Assembly: GCA_022113835.1 (NCBI GenBank)
Contig: JAILWY010000002.1
Span: 11,572,501 to 11,636,500 of the forward strand
Length of the DNA: 64,000 bases
Direction of reading: 5' to 3'
Origin: Atopsyche davidsoni
Lineage: Eukaryota; Arthropoda; Insecta; Trichoptera; Hydrobiosidae
The position numbers were made by a program, and so were the translations under genes. Numbering within the stretch: the stretch's first letter is position 1; every line of letters starts with the position of its first letter. Shown one piece after another: positions 37,774-49,600 of the stretch. Under the pieces are notes generated by a model. It did not search any database. It saw only the letters and a list, made by a program, of their open reading frames with translations, and had not been told where the DNA came from.

Positions 37774-39643
37774 ATGTCGGTGGAATAACGGAGTGATAAA
37801 CAAAATAATTTCCCTATCGGTTTGCCTAGATATCAAATAAATGGTGCAAAATTACCATCTAATCGACAAGTTCTCTCAGTCCTATTTTACAATATTCGTG
37901 AGGTTAAACTGACGGTTAGTGAAAGTGCAAATCTTGTGATTAGGGAGTGCATCATATATTGGGAAAAAGCAAGAATTCCAACAAGGGCATTTCCTAACTT
38001 CGAGAAGAAACTTGTTGATTTATATTATGTTTGGAGAGAGTTGCAAAAAAAATTGTAAGAAAACTCAGGTTACGTTCAAGAGCCGTGAGAACAATTTCAA
38101 AATTGATCTTGATAATTTGTTTGATATTGTACATGCTGATGCTTTTGAGAGAATGAAAATAGAGGAAGATAAATTATTTTTAATGAAACAGAGAGAGCCA
38201 GGTCGACCGGGATGCTTAGGTGGTGTTGATAAAAAATTGGCGGAAAAAGAAGATAGATCTAAACAACGACGATTGGAAGAAGAGGAAAGGGTTGTAAGAC
38301 AAAGAGAATCACTAGCTGCTGAAACTAGAAAATCAAGGGCAGAAGCATTAAAATCTGACTTCCAAAACAATGTACCCGACGTAGTCACAGTCCATTGGGA
38401 TGGAAAACTATTACCCAGGTTGGATGTACGAAGTTCTAAAGAAGAACGCTTGCCAGTTATTGCTTCGTTTGACGATAAGGAACAGCTTCTTGCAGTGCCG
38501 AAACTAGAACATTCTTCTGGAAAACATCAAGCTAAGGCTGTCTCAACAGCTCTCTTTGACTGGAACCTTCACGATACAGTACAAATAATGTGCTGCGACA
38601 CAACAGCTTCCAATACTGGCCATTTCAATGGCTTGCTTGTGCTATTTTGGAGCAAACTTTAGGAAGAGAATTGCTGCTTTTCGCCTGTCGTCATCATGTT
38701 TATGAATTGGTCCTAAAAGCTGTCTTTGAAAGCAAAATTAAGCTAGTAGCTCAGATATTCCAATGCTTAAAAAGTTCAGAGAAAATTGGAAAAAAACATC
38801 GACACTAGTAACATTGAACCATCTCTTAATTTCGTAAAACAACGTGTTGCCGAGACAGACATTCAAGCTTTGTATTTATTTTATAAGGCAGAATTAGACA
38901 AAGGTTATGTAAGAGATGACTACCGCGAATTGGTCGAACTGTGCGTAATATTTTTGGGAGGAGACACAGAGATAAAATTAAAACTAAGCCCCCCCGGAGC
39001 CATGCATCAGGCACGCTGGATGGCGAGAGCGATCTATTCTTTAAAAATATGTTTACTTCAGTCACAATGCAGAATAACTGCGAAGGGCAAAAAGGCTCTA
39101 CAAGATGTTTGCTTATTTGTCGTGATGTTGTATGTTAAACCTTGGCTCGAATGTACAGTGGCGATCAAAGCACCTAACCAAGATTTGCGCTTCTTGAAGA
39201 TGTTAAAAGAGTACGAAAAAGTTGACGCAACAATTTCTAATGCTTCTATAAGCAAGTTTAGCCATCACTTGTGGTATTTATGTGAAGAGACAGTTATTTT
39301 ATCACTGTTTGATGATGAAGTTGATAACCAAACTAAGAAGAAAATGATTGCCAACTTCAACCGGGACAAAACCTCAGATTTTAGCAAACGCTATGACCCG
39401 TCAAAGGAAGAACTGCCTCAAAGGTTGTTTAGTAAGTTAAATTGACTTTTTGTGATATATTTAAATTGTTATTTGAGAATTGTGAATGATACTGCTGAAA
39501 GGGCTGTTAAAATGATGCAAGATTTTAACGGACTTATCACGGCTGAAGAAGAACAAAAACAGTTCTTGCTGCGCTGTGTCCAGGAACATAGAAAATTGTA
39601 TCCGGACTGTAAAAAAACAACTCTAAAAAAAAGTTACCCTGGC
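37774..39643 (+). pseudogene. Broken transposase of the 37503-39932 transposon
   Basis: The product would be a DDE-type transposase that cuts and rejoins the element's ends in the nucleus. Reading starts at a probable ATG (37774), hits TAA at 37786, then continues through LPRYQING. A frameshift in an A-run lies near 38045, another just after 38610, and two more between 38750 and 38800. There is an in-frame TGA at 39443. Landmarks: HWDGK (Asp codon 38399), CCDTTASNTG (Asp 38597), CRHH (38686-38697), HQARWMARAIY, HLWYLCEE, and NDTAERAVK (Glu 39497). I infer that the two Asp and the Glu form the DDE triad, with CRHH matching the C/D-x-x-H motif of hAT-like transposases and a large helical insertion before the Glu. 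As I recall it, similar unclassified proteins are common in arthropods. A stretch before NDTAER appears to be missing. It cannot be functional. Confidence 0.8.
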
Positions 39644-39932
39644 TGATTGTTATTACTTTATGTTTTTGATTAAAGATTAATGTTCATCTAATTGAATTTT
39701 TACTATTATTTACTTAATTTATTGCATTTATAATGATTTTATACCAGACCGAAATATCAAGACAAAACACGTTTTTTACTAAACTTTGAAGCTCGGTCGG
39801 CACTGGTTGCAATTATGCTAGAAAGATGAAATTTTATATTTAAGACTCTTATAGCATTACTAAAAAAAGTAGAGGGTACCCATTTCGAAATTTGAAAAAA
39901 AAATTTTTTTGGTCATATAAGGGACACCCTAA

Positions 39933-42900
39933 TATATATATATATATATATATGTATTACTTCTCGACCGAATAAAGCTCGTTTCAGTGCTTAGGATAGT
40001 TTTACATTCACGGCGATACGCAAATTTTCAGGAACAACTACTTTCTTAAATTACCATTCCCGAAAGCTCACCACTTTCAGCGATGTATGGTATTTTAAAT
40101 ATAATTTCAATTTATATTTAATATGGTTGGCGATCAAATTTCGATTTCTAATATTTTTTTATTAAAAATATATATATAAATATTTTAGACCCATTTGTCA
40201 TCAAATAAATCAATAGATTTTTTTAAACATTAAAATAAACTCGGAGCCACACGTTTACAGTGCGTGCTCCAGCTGGTTTCTGATTTGTGTTCCAACACAC
40301 ATTTTCTATTTCCTCTTTGTAGGAGCAACGGGGATTGTCACCAATAATATGGACTGGCACTGGAGACACCCTGTGGTGATAGCGAGGGTCTGATAGGGTG
40401 GGAAAATAATTTACCCCAACTTCAGAAATGAAGTTGCTAGAATATATTTGTAAGATATGTGAAATGTTGCGTTAGATTAACAAACGCATTCACTGGGTTT
40501 TTTGGATTATTTAAATATTAAATAACATAATATTTTTTACGAAAAATAATAAAGTGTTATTATAAGAAAAATTTTGACATAAAAGAATTTATAGTTTTTT
40601 TATGGGTTTTGTACAAGGGTTCGAAAATAAAATTACACGTAATAAAAATATTTTTTTAATGAATATGTAAATCGACTTACACAACCGTCAATAAATAAAT
40701 AACACCAGTTATTATATTCATAACCATGCTAATATTGTATCGGTTTCCTCTGTGTGGGCGGAGGCACTCGTCTGACCCGGACCTCTTGTGATAACATTGA
40801 GCCTCCATGCTCTTCCTGAATAAAAAAGAAAAGGAAAATCTCAACGAGAAAACACGAAGAAATATAGAATCAAGGCTTCGCTGCACACTGCGGCGACCAA
40901 CATAGTTACGGTACTAAAAATAAGACAGTTTCCAACGATGTTTGTTTCATTTTTTTACATTCGCGCTGTGCTGCTTTGTATTGTATTTTTATTACTCTTT
41001 AAGTCGTCAAATAAAATTAAACTCTTTAAATATATTTTATTTTAAGTGGATTACATTTAAGCTTGAATAATCCGAGTGAGAGCGAAACTAGTCGTGTTAA
41101 AAAATTTAAAAAGTGGAAACGTCACTACATATTTATTTCATGAAAAAAAAAGAATTGGTCCGTTTCAGTATTCGTAATTTTTTTTTATAATTATTGTTAA
41201 TAAAATAAAATTATTTTCGATCCTTAATATTTTTACCAAACTCTGATAAAAATTCAGATGATTAGCAATACTTTTAATAAAAATAAGCTATGGTCGCAGG
41301 AGCAGCTTCTCTGGGCGTGTATTTTCTGCAAATTAATTATGTTTCAAATTTAAAAATAAAAAAAACAAAAAAGCCACGTTTGAAAATGAAACACTGCTTC
41401 GCACTACTTTTGAACTTTTTGTTCTGTTTTCAAACATTGTTTTCGCTCGTTAATGGGTTTATTTTGTAGTATTTTTTTTGAGAGTAAAAATTTGAACGGT
41501 CCCTCTCTTTTTCTTTTTCTATTGTTTCGCTCGTATTCTTGTTAGAAAAAAATGCAAAAATATTGTAATGAAATTCTGCTGCTAAAGATTCATGGAAAAG
41601 TTGAAATAAAACAATTTTTGGTTTTTATCTTTTATTCGTATAAATAGTGCAACATATTTTTTTAAATGATAGCAAGTATTGAGTATAGCCAAAATATTTT
41701 TTTGTGTGCTATGGGTAATTTTTATGTTCATGAATTCGATTTCATCTTTATTTGTAATACTATTTTATATTTTAATTAAAACAAAACACTAGCTTATATA
41801 ATTAATAGGTAATGAAAAATCTTGCTTTTGAGTGTTGTGCTAAGTTTTAGTTTTCGTTTTCCAACATTTGGTACCGACAATGAGACCATTTTTATGGTTT
41901 CATTTCTAGAAACATTAAAAGAGGACAAACCACAAAGCCGCACAGTACATATAAAACAAGATCATCTGATAATATTATTTTTTTTAATTTTTCATAAAAA
42001 TCATACTCTAGTAATTTCCCCAGTAAGTTTCTACCGAGGAAACTCGTCTAATTCCGATGATATTATCTTTCTTGTGTAGCATAAATTCCTGAGTGGCAAT
42101 AAAAATAAAGGACAGAGTCCTTCTCGCTTCTGTCCTGGAGAATTGCGACCTGAAAAAGGACACTTGAAGGCGGACGAGGACTCGCTGCGTCCCGAGACAG
42201 CGGGCCCTTTGAGAACTGAGATTTTCTTTGATAAAAGTTATAAAACATTGAGTGGTCGCTGGTTAATTGTGAAATAACGACCTACACAAGTAGAAAAAAT
42301 GCTTTTGAGGTGAACTGCGAGAGTATCCCAGAAACTACAGCGGATTTAAACCCACATCTGATGGGAAGCACGGTTAGTTTACTGGTTGCTAACTGAACAC
42401 AAAGTTGACTTGTTTTATGCAAGTATGTATCCAATTTACCAATTATAGATAATAAATAGTGACACAGACTTATTAATTATTGTGTGTTCGTGAGACAAAA
42501 GTTAAAACTAATAATTTTTATATCCCCGCACTACTTACATATATGTTGATGTAAAATAAATAAAGGTTCACAAAATGTATATTTTTAATGTAAATAATTA
42601 AATTATAAATGTCGTCAAGAAGATGGGATAAGACATTTCACATTGTCACATCGTATAAATAAACATCTTCCTCCAGATCCCCGCTTGTTACGATTTAGTA
42701 TTATTAAGAAGTTTTGGAGTTTCTTTTTACGCTATTATGCCGCCCTAAGTAAGCACATTAATCAGCCAAACTGTGACGACAAAAAACATCCCCGATAGAG
42801 CTACCCCCAGAGTTAGGGCTTTTTCTGCTTTCAACCCCCCCAATGAATTGGAAAGATGTCAAAAAACAAGTTTGCAAATGAAAAGTGGACTCGCCCTAGT

Positions 42901-44144
42901 TCTTCCCGTGACATATTATGGACTGTTACGTCACAGGCTAATGAGAAAACTTAGCCCTCCGTCATAACTTAGATTCTGTCGTCACTACGTTTTCTGGACT
43001 TCCCTGCCGGCCATATATATTACTTTTTGCTTGTAAACTCGTTCCTACTTGAGAATTTGTTAGGTCAAAGTGGAGCGTATTAAATATGTTAATAACAAAA
43101 GTTACCGTAGTTTTACTAATCGAGAGCCATGTTGTTTATATTATTAAACTTTGGTATATTTAAAAAATCACCTCATTCAAATATTATAAAAAAATTGTTT
43201 TAATTTATACCTTTTTTGATTTTAAAAATAATTATTAACATTTGAGCAAACATCCAGAAAGAAAACAATGCATTTACAAAAACAAGGCAATAGATTGTTC
43301 TAAATTTGTTTATGATATTAAAGCATTGACAAAAGCTATTTGATTAAGCAATAAATCACTATTTAGTTACCTATATTTGCTGTCAAATAGTTTGATATTT
43401 TTTATTGTAAAATATGTAGCAAGAAAAGATGAGTTAGCATCTTAAATAACAAAATAAAAATTAAATACCCCGTACTTTTTATTAAACGAACAAAATTCAT
43501 ATTTAATGCTGTATATTTACATATATATAGTTAAGCGTATTCGATTGTTTTAAGTATTTATTTAATACATGACATTGTTGTTTGCTAATAGTTTAAACAA
43601 AGTATTGCTTTGAACGAAGCAACAGTAAAAAAATATTTTATAAATTTAAAATTCATTTAATTTTTTTATCAAAACTTCACAGAGAGTGTGTGCAAAGTTT
43701 ACGAAAAGTTTCATGGATAGTTAAGTTTGCCTTATTTAAAAATTCGTAAAATTATAAGCTCGCTCGGAATATTTCTGTTTTGATAAAAACTATTTTTTAG
43801 AGAGCTTTATACGTTCAGTTTAACAAAAATTGAGAGAACTTTGTTTAAACTAATATTGTCAGATTTCAGTCAGTTTTTCCGTCGAGGATAAAGCACGTTT
43901 TGTATCGGAAAATTCAAATTTTAATATTTCCCTCGCAGGCAAGGCAAGGAATAAGAAAATCCCTGCATACTATAAAATGCAACTTTGCAAGAATTATTGA
44001 GATCTTTATATATTGATAAAAATTATGTGTTTAATGCAATTTTTCTAATAATGCAATGCAAATTTTATTTGACCAAACTGAAACGGGCGTGACCTATATA
44101 AATTGGTTTTGTTGGATAAAAATCAAATGAAAAACATTCAAGTA
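39933..44144. other. Non-coding stretch
   Basis: No gene. A (TA)n tract (39933-39953) adjoins the transposon. GC-richer islands lie at about 40250-40390, 40740-40810, 42100-42220 and 42740-43010. The remainder is AT-rich with short chance frames. A possible SINE relic at 42335-42393 is listed separately. Confidence 0.5.
42335..42393 (-). mobile_element. Possible degenerate tRNA-derived SINE head
   Basis: On the minus strand a TTAGCAACCAGT box A-like segment is followed by GTGGGTTTAAATCC, which resembles box B and the region around it in SINE copies A and B. No body or duplication is identifiable. Confidence 0.3.
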
Positions 44145-44316
44145 TTCAACAGCTTCAATTGATTAATTGGATGTATGGCAAGTGCCGTCTTGATGGAACC
44201 ACCTTCTTGAGTTGAAACCTTGAAACTCCTGCAACACTGGGCCCAAAAATTTTCGCAGCATATCCAATAACGGTCACTATTCACACATTCACCCGATACT
44301 CTTTTTGGACACCCTG
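44145..44316 (-). mobile_element. Truncated mariner/Tc1-like element, 5' end only
   Basis: On the minus strand it starts GGGTGTCCAAAAAGAGTATC next to TA, runs about 75 bp of non-coding 5' sequence, and passes directly into the middle of a transposase frame (GFNS, WFHQDG). It stops near 44145. It is collinear with the first part of the element at 52355-52896, including the same junction between 5' end and transposase fragment. The right-hand terminal repeat is absent. Confidence 0.8.
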
Positions 44317-44959
44317 TATATATACATATATATATGGCCACCCTCGGGCAAGGACGTCCCGCATGACGGCGGCTCATGAAAGGCTTAATACTCTAATATT
44401 GGATAATTCGGGGTTGTTGTTCTGGAATTTATGTTAGTTAGTAAGCCTTCGTCTTATGTAAATTAATTGCAATATAATCAATATCACACGATTTATAATT
44501 GCATATTCATGTAATATTCTATATTTTATCTAAAACATATACTTCTTTCAGATTTATCCTACGCAAAGTAATCTTAATTTAGTGAAATTTTCGCATCTAT
44601 TTGACTACCTTGTGACATTAATTGATCTCCATGAAAATGCCGCAGCAATCGAAATTATTCCCTATGGAATGTTTTTAGTGTTGAAATAATATTAACACTG
44701 ATAATTTGTGCAATACATAAAAACATGCTACCGAATATTTCATATTTGAAATATTTGTGTTTTTTTTTTATATACACAAAAACGATGTAAAACATTCAGT
44801 TAAAAATAAAATCACGAATAAACAGAACGCAATAACTGTACAAATTATTATATTGAGTTTTTTACAGTTAAAAGAAATATGACATGAAATATGATTTCGT
44901 TTTAAATATTTGTTAGATTTATTATATTTGAACACTGATTACATTATTCTTAAATAATA

Positions 44960-44985
44960 TTGAGTGTAAATTTTCAGGTAAGTTA
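44960..44985 (+). promoter_or_regulatory. Weak candidate recursive splice site
   Basis: TAAATTTTCAG ends at 44977 and is followed at once by GTAAGT. The 5' splice site is perfect, but the pyrimidine tract is only four T before CAG. It is weaker than the sites at 8818 and 35957. Confidence 0.25.
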
Positions 44986-45924
44986 TCAATTTTATAATAA
45001 TGGAGAATTTTCATTGTTTAAAAAAATGACGATGTTTAAAATCAAATATGGACATCAAAATGACTGAATTTTTTTAAAATTATTATGGAGGATTTCAAAT
45101 GAAATCAGTTTGTCGTGAATTATTTTTTTTTTTTGATAATCTTTAAATTTTCCGCATATGATATTTTTTGTTATCTATCTTAGCAATAGACTTTTTATAT
45201 AGTGAATAGAATTGTTTAATGCCTTGAATATTTAAAAAAAAACCACTATGGTAGCTGTAAAAATATTTGGTTTCGCCATAACGAATATCCATTATTGGAG
45301 TTATTGGTAGAATATTTTTCACTGACGGCAGCTCTATCATAATACCAGTACGAATGCCTCGAATTTATTTCAGGTTTAAATTCAGAAATTCTGAAAGCCT
45401 CGCAGATTACGCTTTGTTGGGTTTTTCAGAAAATGCCACTTTTTCAGAATTTTCAACTATATTAGACCAAAAATAGATCACGCTATTCTATATATATTGT
45501 ATCGTTCTATTTTTACTGTGAATGGGAGAGATACTAATGCAGAAGCCTTTTTCAATTTCTATCGTTTAATTTAACTTCCAAATAAAATAAACCGTTTGAT
45601 AACGTTTTGATATTGGTGCAAGAATATCACAACGTTTCACTATTATCTGTATTCAAATTTTAATCAAAGTCTTACTAAACATCAATTAATCAATCAATGA
45701 AACCAGTTTTAATGAAAGCGAAAATGTATGAATAACGTACTAAATACTGGCATTGAAATTTATAAAAAACAAGTATTGTATGTTTTGGTTTTTTCGGTGT
45801 TGAGCCTGTTTGAAGTTTTTTGTCTTTCGTAACTTCGGTCCCAACGCGGGGTTTATTTCAGCACCGAAACGTCAGAGAGCAAATTATTTCAAACGGCTCA
45901 ACACCCGAGAACCAAAATCATCGA

Positions 45925-46120
45925 ATAACAATGGCTGCCGAATCAACGATCGTTACCAGCGCGGCGATGTTTCTGCCGATAATAGTCGCAAACGCCGCTC
46001 CCGGAATCAAATTCAAATTTCAAAATGGGCGCGCGTTCAAAATGGCGCCGTTAGCTCGGCCGCTGCAGTCTATGCAAATTGTGAATTTGCAGCCTCATTG
46101 TGCATTTAAAATGGCGCGTG
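45925..46120. promoter_or_regulatory. Island with repeated AAAATGGCG motifs
   Basis: ATGGC cores occur at 45931, 46039 and about 46108, and a related AAAATGGGCG at about 46022, in a CpG-rich island. They match the YY1/Pho core. The function is inferred. Confidence 0.3.
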
Positions 46121-46571
46121 TGCGTTCCCGGCCATAACTTACGGCACTCTGCGCCGGCCGCATCTCCCGTATAATGCGCCCCGCTAAAAGACATTATCAA
46201 AGTGTGTCCATGTATAAAATATACAGAGTGACTCCGAACGTGTTGCAGACCTATCATTCTGGTATTCTTACAGCAGCATAGCGGGGAAAAAATATTTTGA
46301 AAAATATCCAAAAACTTTGTATTGTTAAGTAATCAGCATATTCCAAAATGAATTGGAGATTACTCGATATTGAAAATAGTTCGATATTAAAGCATCTAAA
46401 AAAATCTTATCATATATTTTTACTAAGACGCAATATTTACTGTCAATAAATTTAATATATAAACTTACCTTAAAATAACAACATTTTAGGGCTTTCTACA
46501 CAATGCAATAGATTTCAGAATATATTGCTGAAGCCTATATAAAAAAATTAATCGTTTTCTGTAAATTAACG

Positions 46572-46635
46572 CTCAGTTTGTAGCGCAGTTAGTTTTTAAG
46601 TGTTTCAAACAGACTGGAGTTCATTCGAGTAACTT
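46572..46635 (+). mobile_element. Possible degenerate tRNA-derived SINE head
   Basis: GTAGCGCAGTTAG resembles box A, and GGAGTTCATTCGAG about 40 nt later is a poor box B. Weak support. Confidence 0.2.
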
Positions 46636-49600
46636 TTATTAAAGCTTCTGCTCAATTCCAAGCAATTAGAAAAGCAAACAACTAAAAGTCTGAAGCATTT
46701 ACATATCGGTCTGGTTGGGACCGGAGCCAGGCGCTGTGAGGACGCTCCAGACACGGGTTTGTGGTTTTTTTTTTAAGGGGGCATCCCCATCTTGTCGGAG
46801 TCTAATGTGTTCAGATTGAGGCAGTAATCATTACATTCACACCATTGAGTTAAAAAAATGAATACGACTTCCATATTCTACTTGCAATAAAACTGAAGCC
46901 TATTTTTTGCACCCACAAGAGACTGGTTTAACATGAGCGAATATGAGCATCAAATATAGTCGCAATACTCTGGTCATTTGGCTTTTCAGGATTTGTTTTC
47001 ATAGATTAACTTGTTTGCCTACTAAATTCAATACCCTTTTCCGATCACCAAAATATTTTCAATTCAGTGAATGCCCATATTGTTTTAATGGTTACAGGTG
47101 CAATAACAATTATTTTTCTATACTCCAATATGATACGAAATTAACATTAACGTACTCCCATAGTTATATTAATGCTAATACCGTAAATGAACATTGTGAT
47201 AATTTTTAATCCAAATTCAATTTGCCTAATAACGCATGACTGATCAAACATTTGTCATCATTTCCATATTTGTTTTTTAAAATAAATTTGAGCATTCAAT
47301 TCAGATGTATTTTTACTATTTGATGTATTCATGCAGAACAGATACGACTCCTCTCTTTAAAAATGAGTTCTCTGTATTAGCAGATCAATCTGATTTATTT
47401 TATAAATATTTTATTATAATATATTCGAATATATAGCGTAGAAAATCTGGTGTTGGTATAATTTTATGAGATGAATAAACTGAAAAGTAATCAAATATAT
47501 TATGGGAAATATTTATTTGCATGCTTTGAATGAATTTACTATTTTTTCAATTGTCAGTAAAGCAAACCGTTATTTGTTTTAACCCATTTTAATAAATGGC
47601 AACCGGTCGTTATATTGAGTGTATTTTTTTGAACGTTAATTGTTTAATTGTTGACTCATAGTAATCTGAAACACGAAAAAATTATATTTTTAATAAATAA
47701 ATGATTATGCTGAAATTATTTCATAAATTTTAAATAATTTCTATATAAAATGAGTAACCATTAATATAAATGACCTTAGTTTAATTAATTTAAGTGAATG
47801 TTAGTTTTAAAAAATAAAAATAATGACGTCGCGCTGTAAACTAAGGGGTGGACAACCTTGGACTGAAGTGCCAGCTTCAAGCAGGGGTGGGCACTGAAAC
47901 CAGTTGTACCAGGGGCACTAAAAGACAGGACTGAATTAACTTAATCACATAAAAATGCAAGTCGTTCCGTTGGGCTTAAGTGGAGAGGTCGCCGCGGCCA
48001 GGGCCGGTAAACCTTTTACATCAAATTAAAATTTCAAGCAGTAAAGTTGTTGCTAAGTAAAATGAATTAGATCCTTTAATGGAATCGTAAAGATTTTTTA
48101 TTTTTTATATTAAACGGTGTTCCACTTGTTTGTGACAAATTTTATTTTTATTGTTTTTTTTACGTTGATGTCGTGTTTTTATCCATTTTTTTTTAAATTT
48201 TATTTGAAGATTTTTGAGTGTTATTTTTTTATGTGATAATTTATTTAATAATATTTTGCTTATTGTAGGCGTTTAAAATTATACTGCAACAATTGTTTAC
48301 TTTATTAAATTGCCTTTCACGCGATGACGTTATTTCTTTTATTTGCACTCAAAAACCTACAAATTAAACTTAATTCAAAACGCAAAAAAACATCTTGGAA
48401 AATATTTGACAAAAAAATTAAACATAAAATTTTATTTTGTGAATTTTTATTTTAATGTTGTTTTTTTCTTAGCTTTTATTTGTTTAATACACTTTTTGAA
48501 ATTATATTCCTTCTTGGGTGGATAAAAAATTAGATGTCGTGTTATTGAATCAAGTGAGTCAAGTCAAGTGAATCAAATTTAATGTTTCTAGTTACACACC
48601 GCTTTAAATTTCGGGCTACAATATTTGTACTTAAAATTATCTCTGAACTTACATAAATCACTATAAAAAAATCGGATTAAAAAAACAAAAATCTTACTAA
48701 CAAACAAAACGTCAAAAACGCACAAGTTTTTCTGTCTATTGGGTGACCAAGTTTTTCTTCACCTGGTCTGTCCTCTCCCCCCGGAAGCGCATTAAGGGGC
48801 AGGCCCTCGCCCGCGTTTTCTGCTGATTGCTCCGCTAATTCCAGGTCACGTGATTGCGTTACGGCCAATGATACACCCACGCTATCTGGAGGTTTAATTC
48901 GATCCGGATATCGACCACCCTCTCAAAACCACCCGAATGGTTAAGACGCCGAGTAAAACTGCCCTCGAATAAATACATAATGTCTCGGAACTCATGCCGT
49001 CTTCAACGCCAGAAGATACCCAGAACCATAATCGAAAAACCAAATATGCTTAATACCAACTGAACCTGTGAACATTTTTATGTTTGTATTTGTATAACGT
49101 GTGTATAGAATTATTTCTCGGGTAACCCATCGGTTACCTACTTTACCAATATTGCGAGTATATTTCTGCGGCATATTTCCTCTCATATAAAATAATAGCG
49201 TCTCCCAGGTAGTACCAATAAAACAAAGGTAATAAGAGAAAAGAGCGACGTAAAAATCCAAAATCAAAGATGAATAATATATAGGTGGACATAAAACAGC
49301 CCCCAGCCAATAAAGAAGCCTCTACGACCCCTGCAGGGCCGACCATCTGTTCTTGGGCTACCTCACTCGTACAGGGTGGTAGGAAAGTTACTACAGTTCA
49401 CTCTTGTGAAAAGGGAGATATTTGTTTTTGTTTAATAAATATTTTAGTGCTTTTTGATGAATAATATAATAAATCAATGCTTTCTAAAATGTTTTATAAT
49501 TTTAATGCATATTTTTATATCTTCTGAAAAAATGCCCGAGCTTCACAACAAGCGGCAATGATTTTATAAACCGATGAAATATCTTTTTGTTTGAATATAA

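Larger units (their letters stand above)
37503..39932 (+). mobile_element. 2.4-kb DNA transposon with terminal inverted repeats, superfamily unassigned
   Basis: The element begins TTAGGGTGTCCCTTA and ends with its reverse complement, TAAGGGACACCCTAA. It lies in a (TA)n tract, so a 2- or 4-bp target duplication (TA or TATA) cannot be told from the microsatellite. Subterminal inverted similarity (GTGCCGAC near the left end, GTCGGCAC near the right) supports both ends. It encloses one degenerate transposase on the plus strand, listed separately, and a perfect 17-bp hairpin at 37682-37719. Length and layout are those of an autonomous cut-and-paste element that has since decayed. I cannot place it in a named superfamily from memory. 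Confidence 0.85.

Noticed and set aside
37655..37840. 61-codon frame at the transposon 5' end as the transposase N-terminus
   Set aside because: It crosses the perfect hairpin and is in the wrong frame. The RYQING-type start follows the ATG at 37774 in another frame.
45810..46137. Two overlapping plus-strand frames of 99 and 105 codons
   Set aside because: Both follow a CpG-rich island with repeated AAAATGGCG motifs. Neither product has recognisable domains.
46205..46260. TACAGAGTGACTCCGAACG as a transposon terminus (also TACAGGGTGG near 49370)
   Set aside because: The look is right for an element end, but I found no inverted partner, duplication or internal homology.
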